Assembly (NCBI RefSeq): GCF_017876165.1
Contig: NZ_JAGINQ010000006.1
Location: forward strand, 1-64,000
DNA length: 64,000 nucleotides
Reading direction: 5' to 3'
Origin: Azospirillum soli
GTDB taxonomy: Bacteria > Pseudomonadota > Alphaproteobacteria > Azospirillales > Azospirillaceae
Positions 57,601 to 64,000 of this stretch are shown here, one piece after another. Numbering within the stretch: position 1 is the first letter of the stretch; the number at the start of each line of letters is the position of its first letter. A program made the translations under genes and the position numbers. The notes below the pieces were generated by a model. That model searched no databases. It had not been told where the DNA came from and saw only the letters and a program-made list of their open reading frames with translations.

Positions 57601-58210
57601 GGTTGCCAGATCGCGACGTCTCGATCATGTCCCGGGTTAGTATGTCGAATTCCAAATTGAACTTCTGGCCAAGCTCGTCCTGCCACTGCTCGACAAGGCT
57701 ACCCGGCGCGACGACGAGGCAGCGTTCGAGATCGCTGCGCGCAATCAGCTCTTTGATGAGCAGACCAGCCATGATCGTCTTGCCAGCGCCGGGGTCGTCC
57801 GCGAGCAGAAAGCGGAGCGGCTGACGCGGCAGCATCTCGCCATAGACCGCCGAGATCTGATGCGGCAGCGGATCGACCAGACTGGTATGAATCGCGAGAT
57901 ACGGGTCGAAGTAGTGCGCCAGCTTAATGCGATTGGCCTCCGTCACCAATCGCAGCAGCGCGCCATCGGCATCGAACGACCAGGGTCGTCCATTCTGCTC
58001 GACCTCAAGACGATGTTCGTCGTCGCGGTAGAGAACCGCCTCCGCGACCGTTCCGTTATGGTCGCGATAAACGACGTTGAGCGCCTGATCGCCGATCCAG
58101 TCGACCGAGACGACATACACCGGCTGCGCGGATGCGATGCCGCGAACCGATGCGCCATTCTTTATGTCTTCGAGTCTCGTCACCATCAGCCGGCGCCCCT
58201 CTGTCTTCAT
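54683..58210 (-). CDS. SNF2-type helicase with C-terminal DUF3883
   Basis: 1175 residues. Superfamily 2 helicase: LADDPGAGKTIMAGLLIKEL (Walker A near 138-145), LIICDEAHRMSA (DEAH box), LLLMSATPHNGKE (motif III), LIFTEPKDTLHYLL and NLQRGHLMVNYDLPWNP...QRFGRIHRIGQ (motifs V-VI). The C-terminal DUF3883 has GYDIASHDPKSGHLRFIEVKGR, an ExK nuclease-like motif. It resembles DrmD-like helicases of defence systems. ATG 58210 overlaps the WYL stop as ATGA, making translation coupled. Confidence 0.9.
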   Translation of the reverse strand: MKTEGRRLMVTRLEDIKNGASVRGIASAQPVYVVSVDWIGDQALNVVYRDHNGTVAEAVLYRDDEHRLEVEQNGRPWSFDADGALLRLVTEANRIKLAHYFDPYLAIHTSLVDPLPHQISAVYGEMLPRQPLRFLLADDPGAGKTIMAGLLIKELIARSDLERCLVVAPGSLVEQWQDELGQKFNLEFDILTRDMIETSRSGNPFNDKDRLIVRLDVLARNEELQEKLMSAREWDLIICDEAHRMSATYFGGDVKYTRRYQVGQKLGQVCRHLLLMSATPHNGKEEDFQLFMALLDGDRFEGRFRDGVHYADTEDMMRRLTKEELLKFDGRPLFPERRAYTVKYELSKGEAALYTAVTEYVRTEMNRVQRFAEGDGKKRNNVGFALQILQRRLASSPAAIYQSLKRRRERLEAELGEARLAAKGRRAGIAEPAVSPDMLGNIEEYGQEEIDELEDLISTGATTAETVEQLALEVETLKGLESKALGVLRSGVDTKWTQLNRILDDDLMIDAAGNRRKLIIFTEPKDTLHYLLDKVRARLGIPEAVDVIHGGVSREERRKVIERFMQDKDLLVLIANDAAGEGVNLQRGHLMVNYDLPWNPNKIEQRFGRIHRIGQTEVCHLWNLVAADTREGEVYARLLEKLEAAREALGGRVYDVLGELFEGTALKDLLFQAIQYGEQEEVKARLFRQVDGAVDQAHLLELLRRRALTNDTMPEAKVEELRLEMERAEALRLQPHHIQSFFVEAFQHLGGRLRRREEGRWEITHVPVRIRERDRQIGTGAPIQKQYERICFEKSQINQQPVAAFICPGHPLLEAVISLIREQYEQIMRQGAILVDETDPGEVISAIFLLEHTVQDGRTTSAGKPHVISQRLQFAAINKAGQALNAGIAPHLNLRPATVEEVGSVRDLLEESWLTSELEKMAIRFATVELAQAHVAEVKARRLPEIEKVEQEVRSRLKKEINYWDSRAFELKEEEKAGKKTRLNWQNAQRRAEELAERQKRRMDQLQQERFISSQPPRVRGGMVVIPRGLLDARKTPNVPTHFAEDPAARKVIELAAMQAVMATERALGHAPVDVSAQKIGYDIASHDPKSGHLRFIEVKGRIDGADTVMITRQEVITSLHEPEKFILAIVPIKDGFAHAPRYVRGPLVEREPSFLETAIQFDLPRLLERAQEPA

Positions 58211-59070
58211 AGCTGAAGCTCTGCCTTCTCTAGCGCGGCCTCAGTTTCTTTACGGTTTATAGTAACGATATGCTGTGTACGAGCGCTTTGCTTGGCCGCA
58301 TCGCCTAGCAGGCCTAGTCGCTTCAAGACATAAAACAGCATTGCGTAGCGAACCGAGAGGACGCCATTGCCGTGATCGAAGCCATAATCCTTGGCGACGA
58401 CCTTCTTCTGGCTCTCGGTTAGGGCAGGATGCGGGCCGATAACGACATCAAAATAATTGTTCCAGAGCCAGTCCTGCTCTCCCGTCGCACCGGGATCGCC
58501 TTTGACGCCGACCTCCAGAATGCGCGGCAAGAGGAAATCCTTGAACCTATGCTCAAGGTGGCAGTAGGCCCGGGCATGCCAACGGAAACCGTCATAACCG
58601 AAGGCGTGCGGCGTAATCCTGCGCCAGATCGGATCCGGGCGCATCTTGTTCATCGACTGATAGAGCACCTCTACAGAGACGCCTTCGCGGGTAGCGTCGA
58701 GGGTCTTGCGCAGGACCTCGATATCGATGTCTCTCTTGGGGGTCAGGGCGACGTCGGCTCTAGGAAGCGCCGCGATCCAAGAATCATGGGAGGAGCCAAT
58801 GCCTTCGGCGACCGATCGGAGTTGCCCGAGATAGACGTAAGGGTCGGGGTCGAGAAAGCGCAGAACGAACTTCTCGGCGGCGACATAGCGCTTGCCGCGC
58901 GTGTCGTACTCCATGTTTCCGGGCGCCCGCCCCTGGTAGAGCGTTAGATCCTTTGAGGCCTGCGGAACCGACACGCCGAAAAACTCCACGATATCGGCGC
59001 GGTTGATCGAGCCCTCCCAGAACAGGCGAAACTCAATAAACTCAAGCCTCTGCTCGACACCCCAGCGCAC
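58207..59070 (-). CDS. WYL-domain regulator (BrxR-like), first gene of the defence-like operon
   Basis: 287 residues. N-terminal winged HTH (VEQRLEFIEFRLFWEGSINRADIVEFFGVSVPQASKDLTLY), then a WYL domain (RRITPHAFGYDGFRWHARAYCHLEHRFKDFLLPRI) and C-terminal extension. BrxR/CapW-type proteins repress defence operons by binding inverted repeats upstream. GTG 59070 follows AGGGGG; its stop overlaps the helicase ATG. It probably autoregulates the whole operon. Confidence 0.88.
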   Translation of the reverse strand: MRWGVEQRLEFIEFRLFWEGSINRADIVEFFGVSVPQASKDLTLYQGRAPGNMEYDTRGKRYVAAEKFVLRFLDPDPYVYLGQLRSVAEGIGSSHDSWIAALPRADVALTPKRDIDIEVLRKTLDATREGVSVEVLYQSMNKMRPDPIWRRITPHAFGYDGFRWHARAYCHLEHRFKDFLLPRILEVGVKGDPGATGEQDWLWNNYFDVVIGPHPALTESQKKVVAKDYGFDHGNGVLSVRYAMLFYVLKRLGLLGDAAKQSARTQHIVTINRKETEAALEKAELQL

Positions 59071-59361
59071 CGCGCCCCCTTCCAGTTAACAAACTATACG
59101 GATATCAAAGGACGTGCGACTAGTTTATATACCGACCACTGCCATTGAGTCAATGGCGCGCGAAACTGCAATGCGCGGCGTATACGGTACCAATCTAAGG
59201 GGTGGGCCGCGGAAGGACCTGACGGCGAGTGCGCGAGGACCATCCATTCCACGCAGCACCAAGCCAAGTAAGCTTCGGGGCAAAGGGTTAGTAATCTCAA
59301 TGACCGCGAGGTCTGCATTCAGGGACGTGACAGCCGCTGACTTTCTCTATCGAAGGCACTA
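59071..59361. promoter_or_regulatory. Promoter/operator region of the defence-like operon
   Basis: An AT-rich tract at 59087-59135 holds AAACTA (59091-59096) and TAGTTT (59121-59126) as an inverted pair, plus the palindrome GATATC (59101-59106). This is where a WYL regulator would be expected to bind. 59136-59361 shows no gene. Confidence 0.35.
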
Positions 59362-61128
59362 TGTCAGCGCCGGTTGAATACAGGCCCATCCGCATTCTCG
59401 GTGCAGCGGAATGGCTGGAGCGCCACCGTTCAGGCGGCTTCAAGGACCCGATGGCACAGCAGGTCGTATCCGCCGCGTCCGTTCATGGTGCGCTTGGTCG
59501 TCTTCAGTTTGCTGATTTGCCCCTCCACCGGCCCGGTGCTCCAGGGCAACGTCACCCCCGCACGCACCGCCGCCAGATCGCGCTTGACGCCTTCGGCAAA
59601 GCCGGCCAGGGCCGTGTCGTCGGCCGCCGCGAGCCAACTGTCCAAGTCGTCCCTCTGTTTGCCGCGCACCATGACCCGAAACGCCCGGGCTGCCTCGATG
59701 GTCGTGTCAGCTTGGGCGCTCCAGCGATCAGGGCCGCGACGAAAGCCCGTTCGGTCGCATCAATCTCCCCGTCATCCGCCACCACCAACCACACCGCCCG
59801 GCGGCGTGACGGCGTCCGCCACGATGCCGCCGCTCCGGATGGCGCTAAGGGGATCGTCTTCCGTCGCGGCTGTGCCCAATCCCGGACGACGCTCCGCTGC
59901 CCGGTGAAGCCGAGGGCACGGATCTCCCGCCACAGCCGGGCGGCGTTGTGGCAGCCCTCGTCCCAGCGCCGGGATAAATGGTCGGTGAACGGGGTCAGCC
60001 CGCTGCCTTTGGTCGGCTGATCCCACGATGGTGGCTGACCAGCGCGCAGCCAAACCCGTACCGTCTTGCGGCCGAGGTCGAGCGTTTGGGCAATGCGCGT
60101 CTGGGACCAGCCGCGGGCGTTCAGCGCCGCCGCCTCTTCATGTCGGGCCAGCCGTGCGGTTTGGGTCGCCATCCGGCGTTGCTCCCTGCGGGTTGCCGGT
60201 CGGGGGTCGGGAATCGGCAGCACCGTCGGCTTGTCGCCGGTCGCGGCCGTGGCCTGTTTGGCGGCGGTCCGAAGGTCGCGCTGGTGGCCGGTGAGCACCT
60301 GGCCCAGCGCATCGCCGAGATTGCGCAGGAGATGCCAGCGGTCGGCCACTTGGATCGCACTGGCGCGCCCTGGCGAATCCCGTCGGCGTAGGCACCAGCC
60401 CGGTCACGGGCGACGATTTCCACGCCGGGGTGCGCCTTGAACCACGTGGCCACCGTGCCGGCTTGCCGGTCGGGTAGCAGGTCGATGGGGCGGTTGCGCT
60501 CAAGATCGACGACGATGGTGCCATAGCGCTTGCCCCGGCGCCAGGCCCAGTCATCGATGCCAATGACGCGGGGCGTGGTGGCAGGCTCCACTGGCACCGC
60601 GCGGATCAGGCGCAGCAGCGTGTCGCCGCTGACCGGCATGCCGAGCGGTGTGGACAGCCGGGCGCCAGGGTCCCCGCCAGCGTTCAGCGCAATGGCGCGC
60701 TGTGCCTCAGCGAGCCGGTGGGTGCGCCGGACCCGGGGTGCCGCCACGGCGGGCAGGCGTTCGGCGAAGATGCGGCGGGAACAGGTCGCCGTCGCACACC
60801 GAAAGCGGCGGACCTGCAGATGGAGTTCGCCCACCCGGCCCTGCCAGGGCAAGTCGCCCAAATGACGACTGTACCGACTGTGGACGCGGAAGGAAGGGCG
60901 CGGCGTAGCAGACAGGCCGCCTTTGCGGCACGCACATGGGCCGTAACGGCCACCCGATCCGCGTCACCGGAAACCCGGTCGACGACAAGGCCAGCTGGGA
61001 GCAACGAAAGCAGCGATTTGGACAAGGGAACAGGTGCTCTGGAGGGAAAACCATTTTCTCTATGTGCTCATCCTCGCTCCGATCTGCATCGGGAATGCGG
61101 ATGGGTCAGTATTCAACCGGCGCTGACA
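59362..61128 (-). mobile_element. ISL3-family element with 45-bp inverted repeats, transposase decayed
   Basis: The ends begin TGTCAGCGCCGGTTGAATAC at 59362 and, reversed, at 61128; 41 of the first 45 positions match. The single transposase is broken by frameshifts. No clear 8-bp target duplication is seen at these borders. Confidence 0.8.
59430..61025 (-). pseudogene. ISL3-family transposase with several frameshifts
   Basis: The N-terminus is [24 protein letters not shown]; after a frame change it reads [51 protein letters not shown] (first catalytic Asp). A shift near 60360 leads to [19 protein letters not shown], a second near 59720 to DDLDSWLAAADDTALAGFAEGV and STGPVEGQISKLKTTKRTMNGR (catalytic Glu region). 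At least three frameshifts make it inactive. Confidence 0.88.
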
Positions 61129-61357
61129 GGGGCTGACCGGGATCAGCGGGCCGAGGGCTTGGGCTTGTCATGGCGGCGACGGACCGCTGTGCGCCCTTGC
61201 TCCGCTTGACGCGGCACGCTCGGGCAAGCCCCGCGAACATCCAGCCATATTCCTGGATGGCCCAACAGACCGGTTCCCAACAACATTCCGCCATCACACC
61301 TGATGTGAGTAGCTACAGCATGTTGCGGCCAAGTCGGGACATGAGATAGAACCCGGC

Positions 61358-62428
61358 GTGAGTGCGGCGAATTATACGGAGCATGATGTGTCGGAAAGGT
61401 TATTAAACGGGCCCAAGATCTTGTCTTGGTTAAATGTCCGGATGTATAAACCTATCTGGAATCCGGATAATACGCAAGCCGGCGATGCCGATTCAATCAG
61501 CGGATTTGCAATTCAGTTCCGTCACAATCACTACCAAATGCTTTTAAATATCATTGAAAGGAGATATCCCGGAGTTGAACTGTACTATTATTTTCTTAAC
61601 GAAAATAGAGTAAATGCCATAGCGGGACGCGTGAAGCCGTATAAAAAGGTATTTGTCGTCGGAATAACCGTTGGCGCCTTACGCGCGCTTCATAGCATGT
61701 TCTACAATCAGGTGTGCACATCAACACTTCTTTGTAGCCTACCAGCACATGGCCTATTCGACCAAAAAGCTGCATCACGAATGCTGATGTATTTTTCCAT
61801 GACCTACCTGCTGCTTCATGAGTTCACCCATATAGGTCGTGGACACATCGGCTACTTAGAGTCTATCAGAACGAAAAAGCCCCGCTTCATAGAAAGGTGT
61901 TCACTGAAAAATATGGGCATCCTAGAAGTTAATAGCCGAATTGAGGACGATCATGAGAATTTTGAGAGAAAACTAAGCGAGTGCCAAGCCGACACTTATG
62001 CTGGATTTATGTTGTCAACGTTTGTAGCTTATCAGGCGGATGAGCTCCATCGCAGTTCATGCGGTTTACCGAAGACAAAAATTGAAGACGCCTTAGCAAT
62101 GTTGGCGGCTTGTTCAGTGCATCTTCTATTTTGTCTATACGAAAGCGAGCATAAGCGTCCTCATCCGCATTACCCACCACCGATGATCCGCTCCGGAATG
62201 ATCGAAACGCAGCTCAGTAGAGGCTTCATGGAAATGCGCAAAAGGAGTATTCATCATTATGTAGTTACTGGCATGATGATTGCCAACCAAATTGCTGTTT
62301 CTATGAAGATCCCTCAGAGCACATATAACCTCACCCAAGCTTACTGCGAGTTTCGCAAGCATGTTCTGCCGCATATCGACGACCTATCTACTCGCGCTGC
62401 GGCATTCATGCCGCAAAATATACGTTGA
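61358..62428 (+). CDS. Predicted zinc metallopeptidase (HExxH...E..AD), AT-rich
   Basis: 356 residues. YLLLHEFTHIGRGHIGYLE contains HEFTH followed by GH; ECQADTYAGF further on supplies the likely third ligand, as in gluzincin-type or Lit/U49-like peptidases. The rest is not recognised: N-terminal beta-rich segment, C-terminal helical part. Lit cleaves EF-Tu during phage infection, so a defence role is possible but unproven. GTG 61358 is the longest start; internal Met or GTG starts cannot be excluded. Far more AT-rich than flanks, and followed after 76 bases by a small membrane protein gene. Confidence 0.7.
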   Translation: MSAANYTEHDVSERLLNGPKILSWLNVRMYKPIWNPDNTQAGDADSISGFAIQFRHNHYQMLLNIIERRYPGVELYYYFLNENRVNAIAGRVKPYKKVFVVGITVGALRALHSMFYNQVCTSTLLCSLPAHGLFDQKAASRMLMYFSMTYLLLHEFTHIGRGHIGYLESIRTKKPRFIERCSLKNMGILEVNSRIEDDHENFERKLSECQADTYAGFMLSTFVAYQADELHRSSCGLPKTKIEDALAMLAACSVHLLFCLYESEHKRPHPHYPPPMIRSGMIETQLSRGFMEMRKRSIHHYVVTGMMIANQIAVSMKIPQSTYNLTQAYCEFRKHVLPHIDDLSTRAAAFMPQNIR

Positions 62429-62504
62429 AGGTTTCATATCTATCTTGGCGTGAATGTGGATAGTGTGATACCCCATTTAGGCAATATCGCTTCAGGAGTG
62501 TACA

Positions 62505-62954
62505 GTGGCACGGCTAATTGAGTACCAACGCGCCGAGAGGTCTTTTGGCCTCGGCAATAAGCCTGAGACTGACGAAGAGGGGCAGGGCGATCATTTTACT
62601 ACGCGCCTGGCGAAACTTATGCCAGCAGAGGCTGTAACAGTCTGGATAGCTGCGACTAACGCAATCAAAATTATTCAGGAGAAAAATGAAGGTATTGGGC
62701 CGCACGTCAATACATTGTCTTGGATTTTATTTGCTGTCGTGTTAGTAGCTACTCCAATTTACCACTACCGTGTCAACGGAAAAGGCGGCTTCAACCAAGC
62801 TCTGGCATGCGCATTCGCGTTTACGGTTTGGGTTTTTTCTTTGGGAACACCATTCAATACGCTACCTTGGTACGGTCCGGAGTTGGCATCTTTAGCATTG
62901 CCGCTCGCTACCTTTCTTCTTCCGTGCATAATCGGACCAGCAATTCGCCCATAA
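62505..62954 (+). CDS. Small hypothetical membrane protein, partner of metallopeptidase
   Basis: 149 residues. A charged N-terminus of about 40 residues, then three hydrophobic helices (LSWILFAVVLVATPIY, ALACAFAFTVWVF, LALPLATFLLPCIIG). GTG 62505 has AGGAG six bases upstream. Same strand and base composition as the metallopeptidase gene, suggesting a two-gene unit. Family not recognised. Confidence 0.7.
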   Translation: MARLIEYQRAERSFGLGNKPETDEEGQGDHFTTRLAKLMPAEAVTVWIAATNAIKIIQEKNEGIGPHVNTLSWILFAVVLVATPIYHYRVNGKGGFNQALACAFAFTVWVFSLGTPFNTLPWYGPELASLALPLATFLLPCIIGPAIRP

Positions 62955-63050
62955 TATTGTGCGTTATGCGGATTGTATTTGTTTGCAACAACGCGATCCG
63001 TCTGGGTTGAGCCACCACGTGTTGCAAGGCATCGCGCCACGCTAATGTAA

Positions 63051-63287
63051 TAAGCGTCCAACGAGCTACGCGGCGTCAGCGTCTACGGTGAGGTCGGCGG
63101 CTTTGGTCCAGTTCTGGGCAGCAATTCGCCGGTGCGTGTGATCTTGTGATCGGCGATGCGGGCGATCACGTCGCGCAGGTACGCCTTGGGATCAAGCCCG
63201 TTGAGCTTGGCCGTCTCGATAAGCGTGTACATCGCTGCGGCTCGTTCACCCCCGACATCGGCTCCGGCGATCAGCCAGTTCTTCCGG
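63051..63287 (-). pseudogene. IS66 TnpC C-terminal fragment
   Basis: The end TAAGCGTCC...GAGCTACGCGGCGTC matches the right end of the IS66 at 34514. The minus strand encodes the last TnpC residues ([20 protein letters not shown] to TVDADAA). Homology stops at the NWLF region near 63287, where an inverted repeat begins. Confidence 0.85.
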
Positions 63288-63302
63288 TTATGGACACATA
63301 TG

Positions 63303-63495
63303 CATAACCGGAAGAACTGCCTCTTCGCCGGGTCGGAGGGCGGTGATCGCCTCGCTGGTGGAAACCTGCAAGCTCAACGGTGTCAAGCCCTTCGCCTACC
63401 TCCGTGACATCCTGGAGCGCATGGTGAACGGCTATCCTGCCAACCGCTTCGCCGAGTTGCTCCCATGGAACTGGAAGCCGACCGTCAACGCCTGA
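63303..63495 (+). pseudogene. Oppositely oriented IS66 TnpC C-terminal fragment
   Basis: RKNCLFAGSEG, then after a frame change AVIASLVETCKLNGVKPFAYLRDILERM and ANRFAELLPWNWKPTVNA, stop 63493-63495. It belongs to a different IS66 subtype than the fragment on its left. The two share the RKNW/CLF coding segment, which forms a 17-bp inverted repeat between them (63277-63293 and 63304-63320). Confidence 0.85.
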
Positions 63496-63505
63496 TCCAG
63501 TGCGA

Positions 63506-64000
63506 TCACGCTCCGGTTACTATTATCCCCTCACAGTAATCCGCCCACATTTCCATTAGATCGCGCCGCTTCTCCAGCAGGTCGGAGCGGCGATACGCTG
63601 CCTCCACCTTGCTCTCGAGCGCGTGGGCGAGTGCCGCTTCAGCGACCTCGCGCGGCACGGTGGTCGCTTCCGCGCACCAATCCCGGAAGGACGAACGGAA
63701 CCCATGCATTGTCGCGTTCACCTCCAAGCGCCTCAGCAGCATGGTAAGGGTCATATCGGACATCGAACGGCCTGACTTCTCGCCTGGGAACACCAGCGCG
63801 GCAGGATCATCACCGGTGCGCAGCTTGGCGGCCCCCTCCAGCACCGCCACAGCTTCTGGTGACAGCGGCACAACGTGGGCCTTACCGGCCTTCATGCGCG
63901 CAGACGGGATGGTCCACATCTTACTGACAAGGTCGATTTCCGACCACCGCGCCCCGCGCGCCTCTCCGCTCCGGACGGCCGTCAGCACGACAAACTCAAG
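63506..64000 (-). CDS. P4-type tyrosine recombinase/integrase, C-terminal part (runs off right edge)
   Basis: The last 164 residues: VVLTAVRSGEARGARWSEIDL (first catalytic Arg), DDPAALVFPGEKSG, MHGFRSSFRDWCAE (H-x-x-R) and LAHALESKVEAAYRRSDLLEKRRDLMEMWADY (catalytic Tyr). This is the catalytic domain of P4-family integrases. The N-terminal arm-binding part is beyond 64000. Such genes normally start beside the tRNA attachment site, so the target tRNA is probably to the right. Confidence 0.92.
   Translation of the reverse strand, partial: LEFVVLTAVRSGEARGARWSEIDLVSKMWTIPSARMKAGKAHVVPLSPEAVAVLEGAAKLRTGDDPAALVFPGEKSGRSMSDMTLTMLLRRLEVNATMHGFRSSFRDWCAEATTVPREVAEAALAHALESKVEAAYRRSDLLEKRRDLMEMWADYCEGIIVTGA

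Noticed and set aside
44068..59070. Classic DISARM or BREX system
   Set aside because: A DrmD-like helicase and a methylase are present, but no DrmA/DrmB/DrmC, and no PglZ, BrxL or BrxA/B. The gene set is different.
62472..62490. Second copy of the LuxR dyad (ATACCCCATTTAGG...)
   Set aside because: Only one half site resembles the 28526-28545 dyad; symmetry is lacking.
63277..63320. Rho-independent terminator
   Set aside because: The hairpin has no T-run and is explained by two oppositely oriented IS66 tnpC fragments sharing a conserved motif.
1..64000. tRNA-Asn at the left and integrase at the right as two ends of one island
   Set aside because: The tRNA 3' end faces out of the window and the integrase starts beyond the right edge; neither orientation fits an island between them.

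Overview
GC-rich DNA (about two-thirds G+C in core-like parts) with alphaproteobacterial genes (MucR/Ros-type regulator, Rhizobiales/Rhodospirillales-like IS66, IS3, IS630 and ISL3 transposases, a P4-type integrase). An Azospirillum-like or related Rhodospirillales replicon is the best guess, made from protein resemblance only. The window is an accessory region: backbone-like genes are sparse, insertion sequences are nested inside each other, and several small gene cassettes look like defence or stress modules. Some of these (11299-12051, 31429-33445, 61358-62954) are clearly AT-richer than their surroundings.

Layout. 1-5142: a tRNA-Asn cut by the window edge, a MucR-like regulator, a decayed nuclease relative, and a leftward four-gene operon (YkgJ-type Cys cluster protein, TerB-like protein, two large glycine/alanine-rich hydrophobic proteins). 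5976-12051: an HNH endonuclease; a four-gene cassette in which every start overlaps the preceding stop (beta-CASP metallo-beta-lactamase, PD-(D/E)XK nuclease, unknown protein, WYL protein); and an AT-rich gene whose last codons were displaced by an IS3 element with a clean 3-bp target duplication. 13575-20900: remains of a P4/satellite-like element (AlpA-type HTH, DUF3987 protein, unknown partner, YagK/YfjJ-type Gp2 protein) broken up by IS630 remnants, an IS407-group element and a 100-bp MITE-like repeat. 21356-31106: a more chromosome-like stretch with a peptide-type ABC transporter lacking ATPase genes, two related ribbon-helix-helix proteins, a LuxR-type regulator with a 20-bp dyad upstream, and an XRE regulator. 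31429-33445: a membrane protein and P-loop NTPase pair.

33687-44045 is a transposon pile-up. An IS4 fragment is cut by an IS66 copy. A second IS66 carries a serine-recombinase element in tnpB and a third IS66 in tnpC. The target duplications and reading frames can be reconstructed exactly. 44068-59070 is a 15-kb leftward operon: WYL regulator, SNF2-type helicase with DUF3883, a 39-residue small ORF, a GHKL-ATPase giant, a DUF1156 adenine methylase, and a DUF499 ATPase with an Swt1-type HEPN domain. Start/stop overlaps or short gaps link all members. It looks like a methylation-coupled anti-phage system and is the most interesting part of the window. 59362-64000 holds a decayed ISL3 element, an AT-rich HExxH metallopeptidase plus small membrane protein, mirrored IS66 ends, and the C-terminal part of a P4-type tyrosine integrase that runs off the right edge. 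The integrase suggests the island continues to a tRNA attachment site outside the window.

Limits: all family calls come from motif and sequence memory, no searches were run, and many gene starts are chosen from ribosome-binding sites or overlaps.
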